A stretch of 64,000 nt of DNA, taken from assembly GCA_038748365.1 (NCBI GenBank), contig JBCDIZ010000002.1:186001-250000 (forward strand), given 5' to 3'. The notes beneath the pieces are model-generated. The model did not search any database. It was not told the origin of the DNA and saw only the letters and a program-made list of their open reading frames with translations. The position numbers were made by a program, and so were the translations under genes. Source of the stretch: Alterisphingorhabdus sp038748365. Its GTDB lineage: Bacteria; Pseudomonadota; Alphaproteobacteria; Sphingomonadales; Sphingomonadaceae. Positions 8,653 to 17,586 of the stretch are shown in pieces (the stretch's first letter is position 1; the number at the start of each line of letters is the position of its first letter).

Positions 8653-11460
8653 TTAGCCTTTCCTTTGGCGGCGTATTTCTTCGCGGACATTATGGCCCAA
8701 AGCTTCGGCGATCAGTGCGCCTTGTTCTGCGGCATGGCGCTTGGCGAGTCCGGTAGCCGGAGAAGCAGAGGCTGCGCGCCCGGCATATTGAGCTCGGTCG
8801 GGACCAACGCCCGCTTCTTTCAGGCACTCCTCGATCAGCGGATCGATGAAGCTCCAGGCGCCATTGTTCTTTGGCTCTTCCTGCGCCCAGACCACTTCTT
8901 CCAGATTTGTCATACGCTTCAGGCGCACGACCAGAGGCTCGCCGGGGAAGGGATAAAGCTGTTCAATGCGAACGATGCTGGTGTTCTTGTCACCTGCCGC
9001 ATCACGCGCCTCGATCAGGTCATAGGCAACCTTGCCCGAACACAGCACCAGCCGCTTGATAGCTTCATCCTTGGGCGGATTGGTGTCGGACTTGATCCGC
9101 ATGAAATGGCTCTCGCCGGTGAATTCATCGGCGCTGGAAACCGCCATTTTGTGTCGCAACAGCGATTTCGGCGTCATAATCACCAAAGGCTTGCGGAAAT
9201 TGCGGTGCATCTGGCGACGCAGCACATGGAAATAATTGGCCGGCGTGGTGATGTTACACACCTGGATATTATCGTCAGCGCACATTTGCAGGAAACGCTC
9301 CAACCGTGCCGAGCTATGCTCTGGACCCTGGCCCTCATAGCCATGCGGCAACAGCATCACCAAGCCATTGGCGCGCAGCCATTTGGCTTCACCGCTGACG
9401 ATAAACTGATCGATCATGATCTGCGCGCCATTGGCGAAGTCGCCGAACTGCGCTTCCCAGAGAACCAGTGATTTCGGGTCGGCCATGGCATAACCATATT
9501 CAAAGCCAAGCACGCCATATTCAGACAATGGGCTATCCAGAACCTCAAATTCGCCATGCGGTACATTGCTTAAAGGAATGTAGCGGTCAGCATTTTCTTG
9601 ATCGACCCAGACGGCATGGCGCTGCGAGAAGGTGCCGCGTCCGCTATCCTGACCCGATAGGCGGACATGATAGCCTTCCGATTGCAGCGACCCGAAGGCC
9701 AGTGCCTCACCTGTAGCCCAGTCAAAGCCCTTGCCATCGGTGAACATCTTTTCCTTTGCCTTGATGATGCGTGCCAGGGTTTTGTGGACGTTCACATCTT
9801 CCGGAATGCGCGTCAGCGTTTCGCCAAGGCTGTCGAGCAGCTTTCTCTCAACGCCTGTCTGAACATTGCGCCGCGAGGTTTCCGGATCGGCAGGCTTATG
9901 CAGGCCCGACCAGCGACCGGCGAACCAGTCTGCTTTGTTGGGCTTATAGCTTTTTGCCGACTGAAACTGTTCTTCCATTTCATCGACCTTGGCCTGGGCG
10001 GTGTCATCCATCCATTGCTGGTCGATCACACCCTGCGAAATCAGCCGGTCACCATAGAGCTTACTAACCTTGGGGTGTTGGCGGATTTCCTTGTACATGA
10101 CCGGCTGAGTAAAGCTCGGCTCGTCGCCTTCATTATGGCCGAAGCGGCGATAGCACCACATATCGATCACAATATCGCGGTGGAATTTCTGACGGAAATC
10201 AATCGCCAGCTTGCAGGCAAAGGTCACGGCCTCAGGGTCATCACCATTGACGTGGAGGATCGGTGCCTGAACGCCCTTGGCCACATCCGACGGATAGGGT
10301 GAGGAGCGTGCAAATTGCGGGCTGGTGGTAAAACCGATCTGGTTGTTGACGATAAAGTGGATGCAGCCGCCGGTATTATAGCCGCGAATGCCTGAGAAGC
10401 CGAGGCACTCCCAGACAATGCCTTGTCCGGCAAAAGCGGCATCGCCGTGCAGCAGTACCGGCAGCACTTCATCATTATTGTCGATATTGTCGCGCTCGAC
10501 CTGTTGCGCGCGGACCTTGCCGAGAACAACTGGGTTCACCGCCTCAAGGTGCGACGGGTTGGGCACCAGCGACATGTGGACGCTGATGCCATCAAATTCA
10601 CGGTCAGTGGAGGTACCGAGGTGATATTTCACATCGCCCGAACCGCCGACATCATCCGGGTTGGAACTGCCGCCGGAGAATTCGTGGAAGATCACGCGAT
10701 AAGGCTTGGCCATCACATTGGCGAGGACGTTGAGGCGACCGCGATGCGGCATGCCATAGACAATCTCGCGCACGCCATATTGGCTGCCATATTTGATCAC
10801 CGCTTCCAGTGCCGGAACCATGGACTCGCCGCCATCCAGACCAAAGCGTTTGGTGCCGACATATTTCTTGCCGAGGAAATTCTCGAACTGTTCGGCTTCG
10901 ATCACCTTGGAGAGGATCGCTTTTTTGCCCTCAGGGGTAAACTCAATTCCCTTGTCGGTGCCTTCCATCCGGTCCTGGAAGAAGCGGCGTTCTTCAATGT
11001 CGGAGATATGCATATATTCGAGGCCAACATTGCCGCAATAATTGGCGCGCAAGGTAGCGATCAGCTGATTGACCGTGGCTTTTTCAAAGCCCATCACTCC
11101 ACCGAGATAGACGGGGCGATCAAGCTCATCGGGTTTGAATCCATGAAATTCTGGTGTCAAATCAGCAGGCAGATCGATTTTGGACAGGCCCAGCGGGTCG
11201 AGATTGGCGCCCAGATGCCCGCGCACGCGATAAGTGCGGATCAGCATCATCGCGCGAATGGATTTCTCCGCCTCATAAGCCAGATCAGCCGATGCAATGG
11301 TGTCACCGGCTTTCTTGGCCGATGCCTTGACCATCGCTTCCATCTGTGTCGGGTCGAGCGCAGATGTCAGATCATCGTCAATGTCTAACGGCCAATGGCT
11401 CCGTTCCCAGCTCGGGCCGGGTTCGGGTTCCTGTGTGCCATTCCATTCCATATCGGTCAT
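8653..11460 (-). CDS. sucA: 2-oxoglutarate dehydrogenase E1 component
   Basis: About 935 residues, the usual E1o size. It shows the thiamine diphosphate enzyme core: GMPHRGRLNVL near residue 230, HGDAAFAGQG, and the C-terminal transketolase region with VLWEAQFGDFANGAQ and GYEGQGPEHSSARLERFL. It decarboxylates 2-oxoglutarate and passes the succinyl unit to OdhB. The first in-frame ATG (11460, MTDMEWNG) is preferred over the TTG three codons upstream. A 188-nt region holding a palindromic repeat separates it from sucD. Confidence 0.97.
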   Translation of the reverse strand: MTDMEWNGTQEPEPGPSWERSHWPLDIDDDLTSALDPTQMEAMVKASAKKAGDTIASADLAYEAEKSIRAMMLIRTYRVRGHLGANLDPLGLSKIDLPADLTPEFHGFKPDELDRPVYLGGVMGFEKATVNQLIATLRANYCGNVGLEYMHISDIEERRFFQDRMEGTDKGIEFTPEGKKAILSKVIEAEQFENFLGKKYVGTKRFGLDGGESMVPALEAVIKYGSQYGVREIVYGMPHRGRLNVLANVMAKPYRVIFHEFSGGSSNPDDVGGSGDVKYHLGTSTDREFDGISVHMSLVPNPSHLEAVNPVVLGKVRAQQVERDNIDNNDEVLPVLLHGDAAFAGQGIVWECLGFSGIRGYNTGGCIHFIVNNQIGFTTSPQFARSSPYPSDVAKGVQAPILHVNGDDPEAVTFACKLAIDFRQKFHRDIVIDMWCYRRFGHNEGDEPSFTQPVMYKEIRQHPKVSKLYGDRLISQGVIDQQWMDDTAQAKVDEMEEQFQSAKSYKPNKADWFAGRWSGLHKPADPETSRRNVQTGVERKLLDSLGETLTRIPEDVNVHKTLARIIKAKEKMFTDGKGFDWATGEALAFGSLQSEGYHVRLSGQDSGRGTFSQRHAVWVDQENADRYIPLSNVPHGEFEVLDSPLSEYGVLGFEYGYAMADPKSLVLWEAQFGDFANGAQIMIDQFIVSGEAKWLRANGLVMLLPHGYEGQGPEHSSARLERFLQMCADDNIQVCNITTPANYFHVLRRQMHRNFRKPLVIMTPKSLLRHKMAVSSADEFTGESHFMRIKSDTNPPKDEAIKRLVLCSGKVAYDLIEARDAAGDKNTSIVRIEQLYPFPGEPLVVRLKRMTNLEEVVWAQEEPKNNGAWSFIDPLIEECLKEAGVGPDRAQYAGRAASASPATGLAKRHAAEQGALIAEALGHNVREEIRRQRKG

Positions 11461-11477
11461 CTTCTTCAATCCCTATT

Positions 11478-11641
11478 CCCTCTCTCTTTAAGGGAGAGGG
11501 TTGCGGAGACTTGGCAGCTTGCTGCCTAGTCGTAGCTGGGTGAGGGTGCGCGGTCTCTACGACTTTCGTAAACCCTCATCCAAGTTCGCCTAACCGCCTT
11601 CGGCGCCAAGGCTCCCTATCCTTCTCCCTCAAGGGGAGAAG
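11478..11641. repeat. Palindromic intergenic repeat between sucD and sucA
   Basis: A CCCTCTCTCTTTAAGGGAGAGGG hairpin (11478-11500) and a CTTCTCCCTCAAGGGGAGAAG hairpin (11621-11641) bracket partly complementary inner sequence (TGAGGGTGCGCGG against AACCCTCATC; CCTAGTCGTAGCTGGG nearby). The architecture resembles the units at 2435, 48047 and 53419. It occupies almost the whole sucD-sucA gap, so sucA translation signals lie right at its edge. Confidence 0.75.
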
Positions 11642-11648
11642 AAATTGA

Positions 11649-12539
11649 TCACACCGTCTCTTTCAGCAGCGCGTCGAGCGTCGTGCCCAGCTCTGACGGG
11701 CTTGGCGAAACGCGAATGCCCGCAGCTTCCATCGCGGCGATCTTGTCTTCTGCACCGCCCTTACCGCCGGAAACGATAGCACCGGCATGGCCCATGCGAC
11801 GACCCGGAGGTGCGGTGCGGCCTGCGATAAAGCCGACGGTCGGCTTGGAACGGCCTGCCTTGGCTTCATCGGCAAGGAACTGCGCGGCTTCTTCTTCGGC
11901 GCTGCCGCCGATCTCGCCGATCATGATGATCGACTTGGTGTCATCATCTGCGAGGAACAGCTCAAGCACGTCTATAAAGTTGGTGCCGTTGACCGGGTCA
12001 CCGCCAATACCGACAGCCGTGGTCTGGCCCAGGCCAACTGCCGTGGTCTGGTGCACTGCCTCATAGGTGAGCGTACCCGAGCGAGAGACCACGCCAACCG
12101 AGCCTTTTTTGAAGATGGAACCCGGCATAATGCCGATCTTGCACTCATCCGGGGTAAGAACGCCGGGGCAGTTGGGGCCGATCAGCCGAGACTTGCTGCC
12201 CTGCAGCGCCCGCTTGACGCGCACCATATCGAGTACCGGAATACCCTCGGTAATCGCAACGATCAGGGGAATTTCCGCGTCAATCGCTTCAAGGATCGAG
12301 TCCGCCGCAAAGGGAGGCGGCACATAGATAACCGAGGCGTCGGCGCCGGTCGCGTCACGGGCTTCAGCCACGGTGTCATAGTTAGGCAGACCCAGATGCT
12401 CGGTACCGCCTTTGCCAGGGGTTACACCTGCAACCATCTGCGTGCCATAGGCCAGCGCCTGTTCGGTGTGGAAGGTACCGGTATTACCGGTCATCCCCTG
12501 AGTGATGACCTTGGTGTCTTTATTTACGAGGATGGGCAT
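11649..12539 (-). CDS. sucD: Succinyl-CoA ligase [ADP-forming] alpha subunit
   Basis: 296 residues, a typical SucD. It has the N-terminal CoA-binding Rossmann domain (TGNTGTFHTEQALAYGTQMVAGVTPGKGG, residues about 16-45) and the C-terminal ligase domain with the phosphorylated histidine region (RRMGHAGAIVSGGKGGAEDKIAA). It pairs with SucC to convert succinyl-CoA to succinate with nucleoside triphosphate formation. sucC is not next to it or anywhere in the window. AAGGA lies 11 nt before ATG 12539. Upstream is the AT-rich gene at 12563, then mdh. Confidence 0.96.
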   Translation of the reverse strand: MPILVNKDTKVITQGMTGNTGTFHTEQALAYGTQMVAGVTPGKGGTEHLGLPNYDTVAEARDATGADASVIYVPPPFAADSILEAIDAEIPLIVAITEGIPVLDMVRVKRALQGSKSRLIGPNCPGVLTPDECKIGIMPGSIFKKGSVGVVSRSGTLTYEAVHQTTAVGLGQTTAVGIGGDPVNGTNFIDVLELFLADDDTKSIIMIGEIGGSAEEEAAQFLADEAKAGRSKPTVGFIAGRTAPPGRRMGHAGAIVSGGKGGAEDKIAAMEAAGIRVSPSPSELGTTLDALLKETV

Positions 12540-12562
12540 AACTCTTATTTTCCTTTTATGGT

Positions 12563-13138
12563 CTAGTGCTTGGTCGCTGTGACCTCGATGAAATAAAATG
12601 TGGTAGATAATCCAGGTTTTGAGCCAGGCATAAAAGTAAACTCTATCCGAAAACGATCGCTCATGATGATTGGGTTCTTGTACTTACCTATTTCAAAGCC
12701 ATTAAAACCATATTCGTTACGAATACTGTCTCTAATACCGTATACTACAAGCCCTATTGAGCGAGCAGGGTCGATTTTACCATAAAATTCTCTATCTCTT
12801 ATCTTACCATATACTGTGCAATTTAGCCCGGGATTGTAAAAGAGGGTCATTTTAACTGAACGATTTTCAGCACTAAAGGAAACGCGTCGCTGTCCTTGAA
12901 CGATCTTTGTGTCTTCTTCGATCAACCAATCTGTCTCAGAAACGAACTCGTTAGGAGTCGGCTCATTCAGCATGGCATCAATGCATAGCCTTGTTGATTG
13001 AACCAAGTTTTCAGGTACAGGGATAGTCCTAATAGTAGGTGCTGGATTGGTGGTATGTGCAAACGATGTATTCGAAACCACAACCAAAAGGCTGTAGGCG
13101 ACAAGTAGCCAATGTCTAGAGATGCATTGCTTAAGCAA
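12563..13138 (-). CDS. Hypothetical secreted protein, AT-rich insert in the TCA operon
   Basis: About 191 residues from a TTG start at 13138, which overlaps the end of mdh by 8 nt. An upstream GTG/TTG-type start at 13168 is also possible. There is a signal peptide (hydrophobic about residues 11-27, ending NTSFA) and then a soluble domain with two cysteines (RLCIDAML and LNCTVYGK). I do not recognise the family. Hand counts of three 60-base lines give 33-43% GC, far below the neighbours. No strong ribosome binding site is visible, so coupling to mdh termination is likely. It looks like an acquired gene lodged between mdh and sucD. Confidence 0.6.
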   Translation of the reverse strand: MLKQCISRHWLLVAYSLLVVVSNTSFAHTTNPAPTIRTIPVPENLVQSTRLCIDAMLNEPTPNEFVSETDWLIEEDTKIVQGQRRVSFSAENRSVKMTLFYNPGLNCTVYGKIRDREFYGKIDPARSIGLVVYGIRDSIRNEYGFNGFEIGKYKNPIIMSDRFRIEFTFMPGSKPGLSTTFYFIEVTATKH

Positions 13139-14093
13139 GACTACTATCCAGCCCCTTGCACGCCTCAAGCAGTTCTTCGACGGCGTCGGTGCTGACCTTG
13201 AGGTTGGCTTTCTCTTCGTCGCTCAGTTCAATTTCGACGACATCTTCGGTGCCGCCTGCACCTATGACTGTGGGTACGCCAACATAGAGCCCATCAAGGC
13301 CATATTTGCCTTCAACGAAGGACGCGCAGGGCAGGACACGCTTCTGATCGCCGAGATACGCTTCGGCCATGCTGATCGCGCTGGTCGCTGGTGCATAATA
13401 GGCCGAGCCGGTGCCGAGCAGGCCGACAATCTCGCCGCCGCCCTTGCGGGTGCGGTCGACGATTTCGTCGATGCGGCTTTCGCTCACGCCCTTGATTTTG
13501 GCATAGTCATTCACCGGAATGCCGTTGATTGTGGTGTAGCTGGTGACCGGAACCATTGTGTCGCCATGGCCGCCGAGAACAAAGGCGTTCACATCCTTGA
13601 CCGAGCAACCAAATTCCCATGCAAGGAAAGTGGCAAAGCGGGCGCTGTCAAGCACGCCAGCCATGCCGACGACCTTTTCATGCGGCAGACCGGAAAACTC
13701 GCGCAGCGCCCAGACCATCGCGTCGAGCGGGTTGGTGATGCAGATAACGAAAGCGTCGGGGCAGTTATTCTTGATGCCTTCGCCAACCGCCTTCATCACT
13801 TTCAGGTTGATGCCGAGCAGGTCATCGCGGCTCATACCCGGCTTACGCGGCACACCGGCGGTGACGATTACAACATCTGCGCCAGCAATATCGGCATAAT
13901 CATTGGTGCCCGTGATTTTGGCGTCAAAACCCTCAATCGGACCGCACTGCGAAAGGTCCAGCGCCTTGCCCTGTGGCATGCCCTCGGCGATGTCGAAAAG
14001 GACAATATCGCCCATTTCCTTCTTCGCCGCGAGGTGGGCGAGGGTGCCGCCGATCATGCCAGCGCCAATCAGCGCGATTTTTTTACGGGCCAT
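13131..14093 (-). CDS. mdh: Malate dehydrogenase (NAD, LDH-like type)
   Basis: 320 residues. It has the N-terminal NAD-binding motif (IALIGAGMIGGTLAHLAA), the substrate-binding mobile loop with arginines (AGVPRKPGMSRDDLL), and the catalytic His in LGGHGDTMVP. The length and the MARKKIALIGAGMIG start are characteristic of alphaproteobacterial MDH. It oxidises malate to oxaloacetate. It is the first gene of the mdh-sucD-sucA-odhB-lpdA series on the minus strand. AAAGG lies eight bases before ATG 14093. Confidence 0.97.
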   Translation of the reverse strand: MARKKIALIGAGMIGGTLAHLAAKKEMGDIVLFDIAEGMPQGKALDLSQCGPIEGFDAKITGTNDYADIAGADVVIVTAGVPRKPGMSRDDLLGINLKVMKAVGEGIKNNCPDAFVICITNPLDAMVWALREFSGLPHEKVVGMAGVLDSARFATFLAWEFGCSVKDVNAFVLGGHGDTMVPVTSYTTINGIPVNDYAKIKGVSESRIDEIVDRTRKGGGEIVGLLGTGSAYYAPATSAISMAEAYLGDQKRVLPCASFVEGKYGLDGLYVGVPTVIGAGGTEDVVEIELSDEEKANLKVSTDAVEELLEACKGLDSSLA

Positions 14094-14274
14094 GGATTAT
14101 GCCTTTCCGTTTATTGAGAAAATTGAGGAATTTCAGAAATGCTTGCGCCCGAACAAGCGGGGGCCGCGTCGCGTCGGGGCGTTTGCTATGTCATATGCAA
14201 TATGGGGAAGATAGAAGACGCAGTGCATGGACTCACCCAATCGTGATGAATGGGCTTGACGTACTGCTGATTGC

Positions 14275-14290
14275 CGGGTTTTTCAACCCG
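14275..14290. other. Small GAAA-loop hairpin in the mdh upstream region
   Basis: CGGGTT and AACCCG form a 6-bp stem with a TTTC loop, read as GAAA on the minus strand. It lies in the 298-bp gene-free stretch 14094-14391, where I see no other clear feature. The mdh promoter must lie here or nearby, but no convincing -35/-10 pair is visible. Confidence 0.35.
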
Positions 14291-14391
14291 TGAATTACGC
14301 TAATTTACGCCATTTATCAATAATGAGAACCAATAGCAATAAATATCTCATGCTTCATATTCTCTACGCCCGATTCTGGCCGATATGCCGA

Positions 14392-14955
14392 TTATGTTTG
14401 TGAAGTTTTTACGCCGGGAAACCGTTCTTCCAGCCGATCAACCGCGCGCAATATCCGGCTAAAACAGGTCCGATAATAGTCTTCCGAAAGCGTGAACGGA
14501 TCGTGCAGATGCGGCACGTTAATCACGCTGCCGAGCAACGCGCGGGGCGGGATGGAGAGCGCTGGCAGATTGGCGATGCGGTTGAGCTGTCGCACTTCCA
14601 TCGCCAGCAACAGGTCGCCGGGAAGCGCATGGAAACGCGTATCCTGAGCGCGATGCCAGGTCAGATCCACGCCATAATCATCACGCGCGATTTTCTGGGC
14701 CACGGGCTCAGCGGGAGAACCAGATGAGGCAGCGACACCGAAAGACGCTGCATTCATTCCGCGCTTGCGGCAAACCGCCTCGGCAAAGGCGCTGCGGCTG
14801 ACATTACCGCGGCAGACAAAGACCAGTCGCCGCACATCCTCAGCCTTACTCGACAGGCCATGGCCCAGCACCATCGATTGCGGATAAGCCAGAACTAGTC
14901 GCACCATGCCACGCCATGTACCGAAATTGCGGTTTATGCTTTCAGCTAACGCCAT
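14392..14955 (-). CDS. Low-molecular-weight protein tyrosine phosphatase-like protein
   Basis: 187 residues. The phosphatase loop CRGNVSRS (Cys48 to Arg54, the CX5R signature) sits in the family context VFVCRGNVSRSAFAEA. A conserved DP pair near the C-terminus (LHDPFTLSEDYYRTCF) supplies the likely general acid. A 40-residue N-terminal extension precedes the domain and the loop has Val-Ser where Ile-Cys is usual, so substrate preference is uncertain. LMW phosphatases often act on exopolysaccharide tyrosine kinases, but no such genes are nearby. It starts directly after the zapE stop, so it is probably cotranscribed. Confidence 0.82.
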   Translation of the reverse strand: MALAESINRNFGTWRGMVRLVLAYPQSMVLGHGLSSKAEDVRRLVFVCRGNVSRSAFAEAVCRKRGMNAASFGVAASSGSPAEPVAQKIARDDYGVDLTWHRAQDTRFHALPGDLLLAMEVRQLNRIANLPALSIPPRALLGSVINVPHLHDPFTLSEDYYRTCFSRILRAVDRLEERFPGVKTSQT

Positions 14956-16098
14956 TTACGCTGCCTCAGCATTCTCACGCGCACCATGGCCGAGCGCAAG
15001 ATAGTCGTCAGAGCGCATCTCCATCAGGCGGGATACGGTGCGTTCAAACTCAAATTTGCCGTCGCCTTCGAGATAGAGCTTGTCCGGCTCGGTCGCGGCG
15101 CTGGCGAACAGCTTGACCCGCTGCTCGTATAGTGCATCGATCAGGGTGACGAAACGCGCTGCTTCATTGCGGTTTTGCGGCCCCAATTGCGGAATGCCGA
15201 CAATCAGCACTGTGTGATAATGCCGCGCAATACATAGATAGTCCGCCGCGCCGCGCGGTTCGCCACACAGCCGTTTGAAAGAGAAGACCGCGACGCCCTT
15301 TAACGATTTAGGGACATGCAATGTCCGCCCGCCGGGTATCTCCAGCGTTGCCGATTTCACCTTGTCGGCATCTTCCGGCGAGTAATCTGTGAGGCGGAAA
15401 AAGGTCTCGCGGATCGCATCAGTGGCAACATCATCGGCAGGGCTGTGCCAGCTTTTGCTCCCGGCCATCCGGTCCATGCGATAATCGGTTGGGCCATTGA
15501 GCGATAGCACTTCGAGCCGGTCATGCAGCAAGGCAATAAAGGGCAGAAAATGCTCGCGGTTAAGGCCGTCCTTATAGAGATCATCGGGCGGCCTGTTGGA
15601 GGTGGTGACAATGGTGACGCCCTCTCCAATAAGCGCGGTGAACAACCGGGACATAATCATCGCATCGGCGCTGTTATTGACCACCATTTCGTCAAACGCG
15701 ATCAGCCGCCATTCATCCGCGAGCTGCTCCGCCACCGGCACAATCGGGTCGCCCTCGGCCTTTTTGCGCTGTTCTTTTATGCGGCCATGGATTTCCTGCA
15801 TAAACTCATGAAAATGCACCCGGCGTTTGCGGCTTATGCTGAGCGTATCGTAAAACAGATCCATCAGCATGGATTTGCCGCGTCCGACACCGCCCCACAT
15901 ATAGATACCGCGCGGCGCATCCGGCTTTTTCCCGAACAACCGCCACAGCACCGATCCGCGTGGCGGTACTGCTTCCAACTCGCCCTCCAGTCGGGCAAGA
16001 GCATTAACGCCACGCTGTTGATCAGGGTCGGGCCTCAGCTCATCATTGGTGAGCATCTGCTGATATTGCTGTTCTATAGAAGGCGTATCAGCACTCAT
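14956..16098 (-). CDS. zapE: Cell division protein ZapE / AFG1-like ATPase
   Basis: 380 residues with the Walker A loop GGVGRGKSMLMDLF near residue 70, Walker B (LIAFDEMVV) and the conserved TTSNRPPDDLYKDGLNR segment of the AFG1/ZapE family. The E. coli homolog is linked to Z-ring stability under stress. The start overlaps the thioesterase stop by 4 nt (ATGA), and the phosphatase follows at once, giving a three-gene unit. The length matches the family. Confidence 0.92.
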   Translation of the reverse strand: MSADTPSIEQQYQQMLTNDELRPDPDQQRGVNALARLEGELEAVPPRGSVLWRLFGKKPDAPRGIYMWGGVGRGKSMLMDLFYDTLSISRKRRVHFHEFMQEIHGRIKEQRKKAEGDPIVPVAEQLADEWRLIAFDEMVVNNSADAMIMSRLFTALIGEGVTIVTTSNRPPDDLYKDGLNREHFLPFIALLHDRLEVLSLNGPTDYRMDRMAGSKSWHSPADDVATDAIRETFFRLTDYSPEDADKVKSATLEIPGGRTLHVPKSLKGVAVFSFKRLCGEPRGAADYLCIARHYHTVLIVGIPQLGPQNRNEAARFVTLIDALYEQRVKLFASAATEPDKLYLEGDGKFEFERTVSRLMEMRSDDYLALGHGARENAEAA

Positions 16099-16610
16099 CC
16101 GTTTGTATTGGCCTGTTGCGGCACCTTGGGTGGGCGTGCTTTTTTGATGATACCGGAGAAGCTGGCGACCTTTGCGTCTGCTTCACCCTGTACCACCATT
16201 CCGTTCATAAATACCATGCTGCCGGTTTCACGGATCACCTCAATACGCGCCTCTAACGCTGCATCCATGCGGGCAGGGCCGATAAAATAGGTTTGCATCT
16301 CAACCGTAACCGAAGGACCAGCCTGACCAATTTCGAGCACGCGCATTGCACCGAACAGCGCACAGTCAATAAAGCCCATCATCGCGCCGCCATGCACCAC
16401 ATCGGTGAGATTGCGGTGCTTGCGTTCCGGGAACATACGCACTCGCGCCATCGTGTCGGGATGACCATCGCCGCCGACACGCTTATGCATCACCCCCAGA
16501 AAGGCGTTATAATTGTCCTTGTCTCTCGGTGCCCAAGTGGTCCAGCCGGGTTGATCTGGAACCGGATCACTGATGAACCAGGCATCATCTTCAACGGCGG
16601 AATCGCCCAT
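16095..16610 (-). CDS. PaaI-family hotdog-fold thioesterase
   Basis: 171 residues. The hotdog-fold signature DVVHGGAMMGFIDCALFGAM lies in the middle, followed by SVTVEMQTYFIGPA and the final strands, as in PaaI/YdiI-type acyl-CoA thioesterases. The substrate acyl-CoA is not predictable. It is the first gene of the thioesterase-zapE-phosphatase unit and starts 20 nt after the sdhB stop. Confidence 0.85.
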   Translation of the reverse strand: MGDSAVEDDAWFISDPVPDQPGWTTWAPRDKDNYNAFLGVMHKRVGGDGHPDTMARVRMFPERKHRNLTDVVHGGAMMGFIDCALFGAMRVLEIGQAGPSVTVEMQTYFIGPARMDAALEARIEVIRETGSMVFMNGMVVQGEADAKVASFSGIIKKARPPKVPQQANTNG

Positions 16611-16630
16611 TGCGCATCCCCCCGTCGCAA

Positions 16631-17416
16631 TCAGATATGCCGTTCGGCGACCATCTTCTTGGTTTCAGCTATTGCCTTGGCTGGCGACAGGCCCTTGGGG
16701 CAGACATTGGCGCAGTTCATAATGGTATGGCAACGATAGAGACGGAAAGGGTCTTCCAACTCATCGAGACGCTCGCCAGTCATTTCATCACGGCTGTCCG
16801 CCAGCCAGCGATAGGCCTGTAGCAGGATCGCCGGGCCAAGGAATTTGTCTGAATTCCACCAATAGCTGGGGCAGCTTGTCGAGCAGCAGGCGCATAGGAT
16901 GCACTCATAAAGGCCATCGAGCTTTTCCCGGTCTTCAGGGCTTTGCAGACGCTCTTTGCCAGAAGGTTCAGGCGTCATTGTCTGCAGCCACGGCTTGATC
17001 GAGGCATATTGCGCATAGAAATGGGTGAAATCGGGCACCAAGTCCTTGATGACATCCATATGCGGCAGCGGGGTGATGCGGACCTCGCCCTTGCAGTCCT
17101 CAATCGCGGTGGTGCAGGCTAAGCCATTGCGGCCATTGATGTTCATCGCGCACGATCCGCAAATGCCTTCGCGGCAGGAACGGCGGAAAGTGAGGGTGGA
17201 ATCCTGATCGCTCTTCATCTTGATCAGTGCATCGAGCACCATCGGGCCGCACTCATCAAGATCGATATCAAACTTGTCATAGCGGGGATTCTCGCCGCTA
17301 TCGGGATCATAGCGATAGACTTTGAACGTCTTCACATTTTTGCCATCGCCACCAGCGGCATGCGCCTTGCCCTTGCCGGAAATCTTGCTGTTTTTGGGCA
17401 ATGTAAAGGTTGCCAT
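16631..17416 (-). CDS. sdhB: Succinate dehydrogenase iron-sulfur subunit
   Basis: 261 residues. It carries the 2Fe-2S cluster ligands (CREGICGSCAMNINGRNGLAC spans the four cysteines, residues about 80-100), the 4Fe-4S motif CILCACCSTSCP and the 3Fe-4S motif CHTIMNCANVCPKG. It carries electrons from SdhA to quinone in complex II. sdhC, sdhD and sdhA are not adjacent; the upstream neighbour is an ATP-grasp gene, so sdhB seems to be transcribed from its own promoter in the 170-nt gap. Confidence 0.96.
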   Translation of the reverse strand: MATFTLPKNSKISGKGKAHAAGGDGKNVKTFKVYRYDPDSGENPRYDKFDIDLDECGPMVLDALIKMKSDQDSTLTFRRSCREGICGSCAMNINGRNGLACTTAIEDCKGEVRITPLPHMDVIKDLVPDFTHFYAQYASIKPWLQTMTPEPSGKERLQSPEDREKLDGLYECILCACCSTSCPSYWWNSDKFLGPAILLQAYRWLADSRDEMTGERLDELEDPFRLYRCHTIMNCANVCPKGLSPAKAIAETKKMVAERHI

Positions 17417-17438
17417 GTTGATCCCTTTATTCGGCTGT

Positions 17439-17458
17439 GTGGCATGGGGCTATGCCAC
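17439..17458. other. Perfect 7-bp hairpin in the sdhB leader
   Basis: GTGGCAT (17439-17445) and ATGCCAC (17452-17458) are perfect complements with a 6-nt loop, 22 nt before the sdhB start codon on the minus strand. No T-tract follows. It may influence translation start, but this is only inferred from position. Confidence 0.4.
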
Positions 17459-17586
17459 TTTCTGTCCATCGCTTATCAAAGCTGTTGGCTATCTAAGCCG
17501 GATTTTGCTCATTTTCCAGTCCAAACTGGTCCTTGCCATGATGGATTTCCTCTATTCCTCCACGCCGCGGTTGCGGCTTGAAAGGT

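Noticed and set aside
10423..11388. 321-codon open frame antisense to sucA
   Set aside because: Mirror of the sucA coding bias, with no ribosome binding site or recognisable domain.
13122..14117. 331-codon open frame antisense to mdh
   Set aside because: Shadow of a clear malate dehydrogenase gene.
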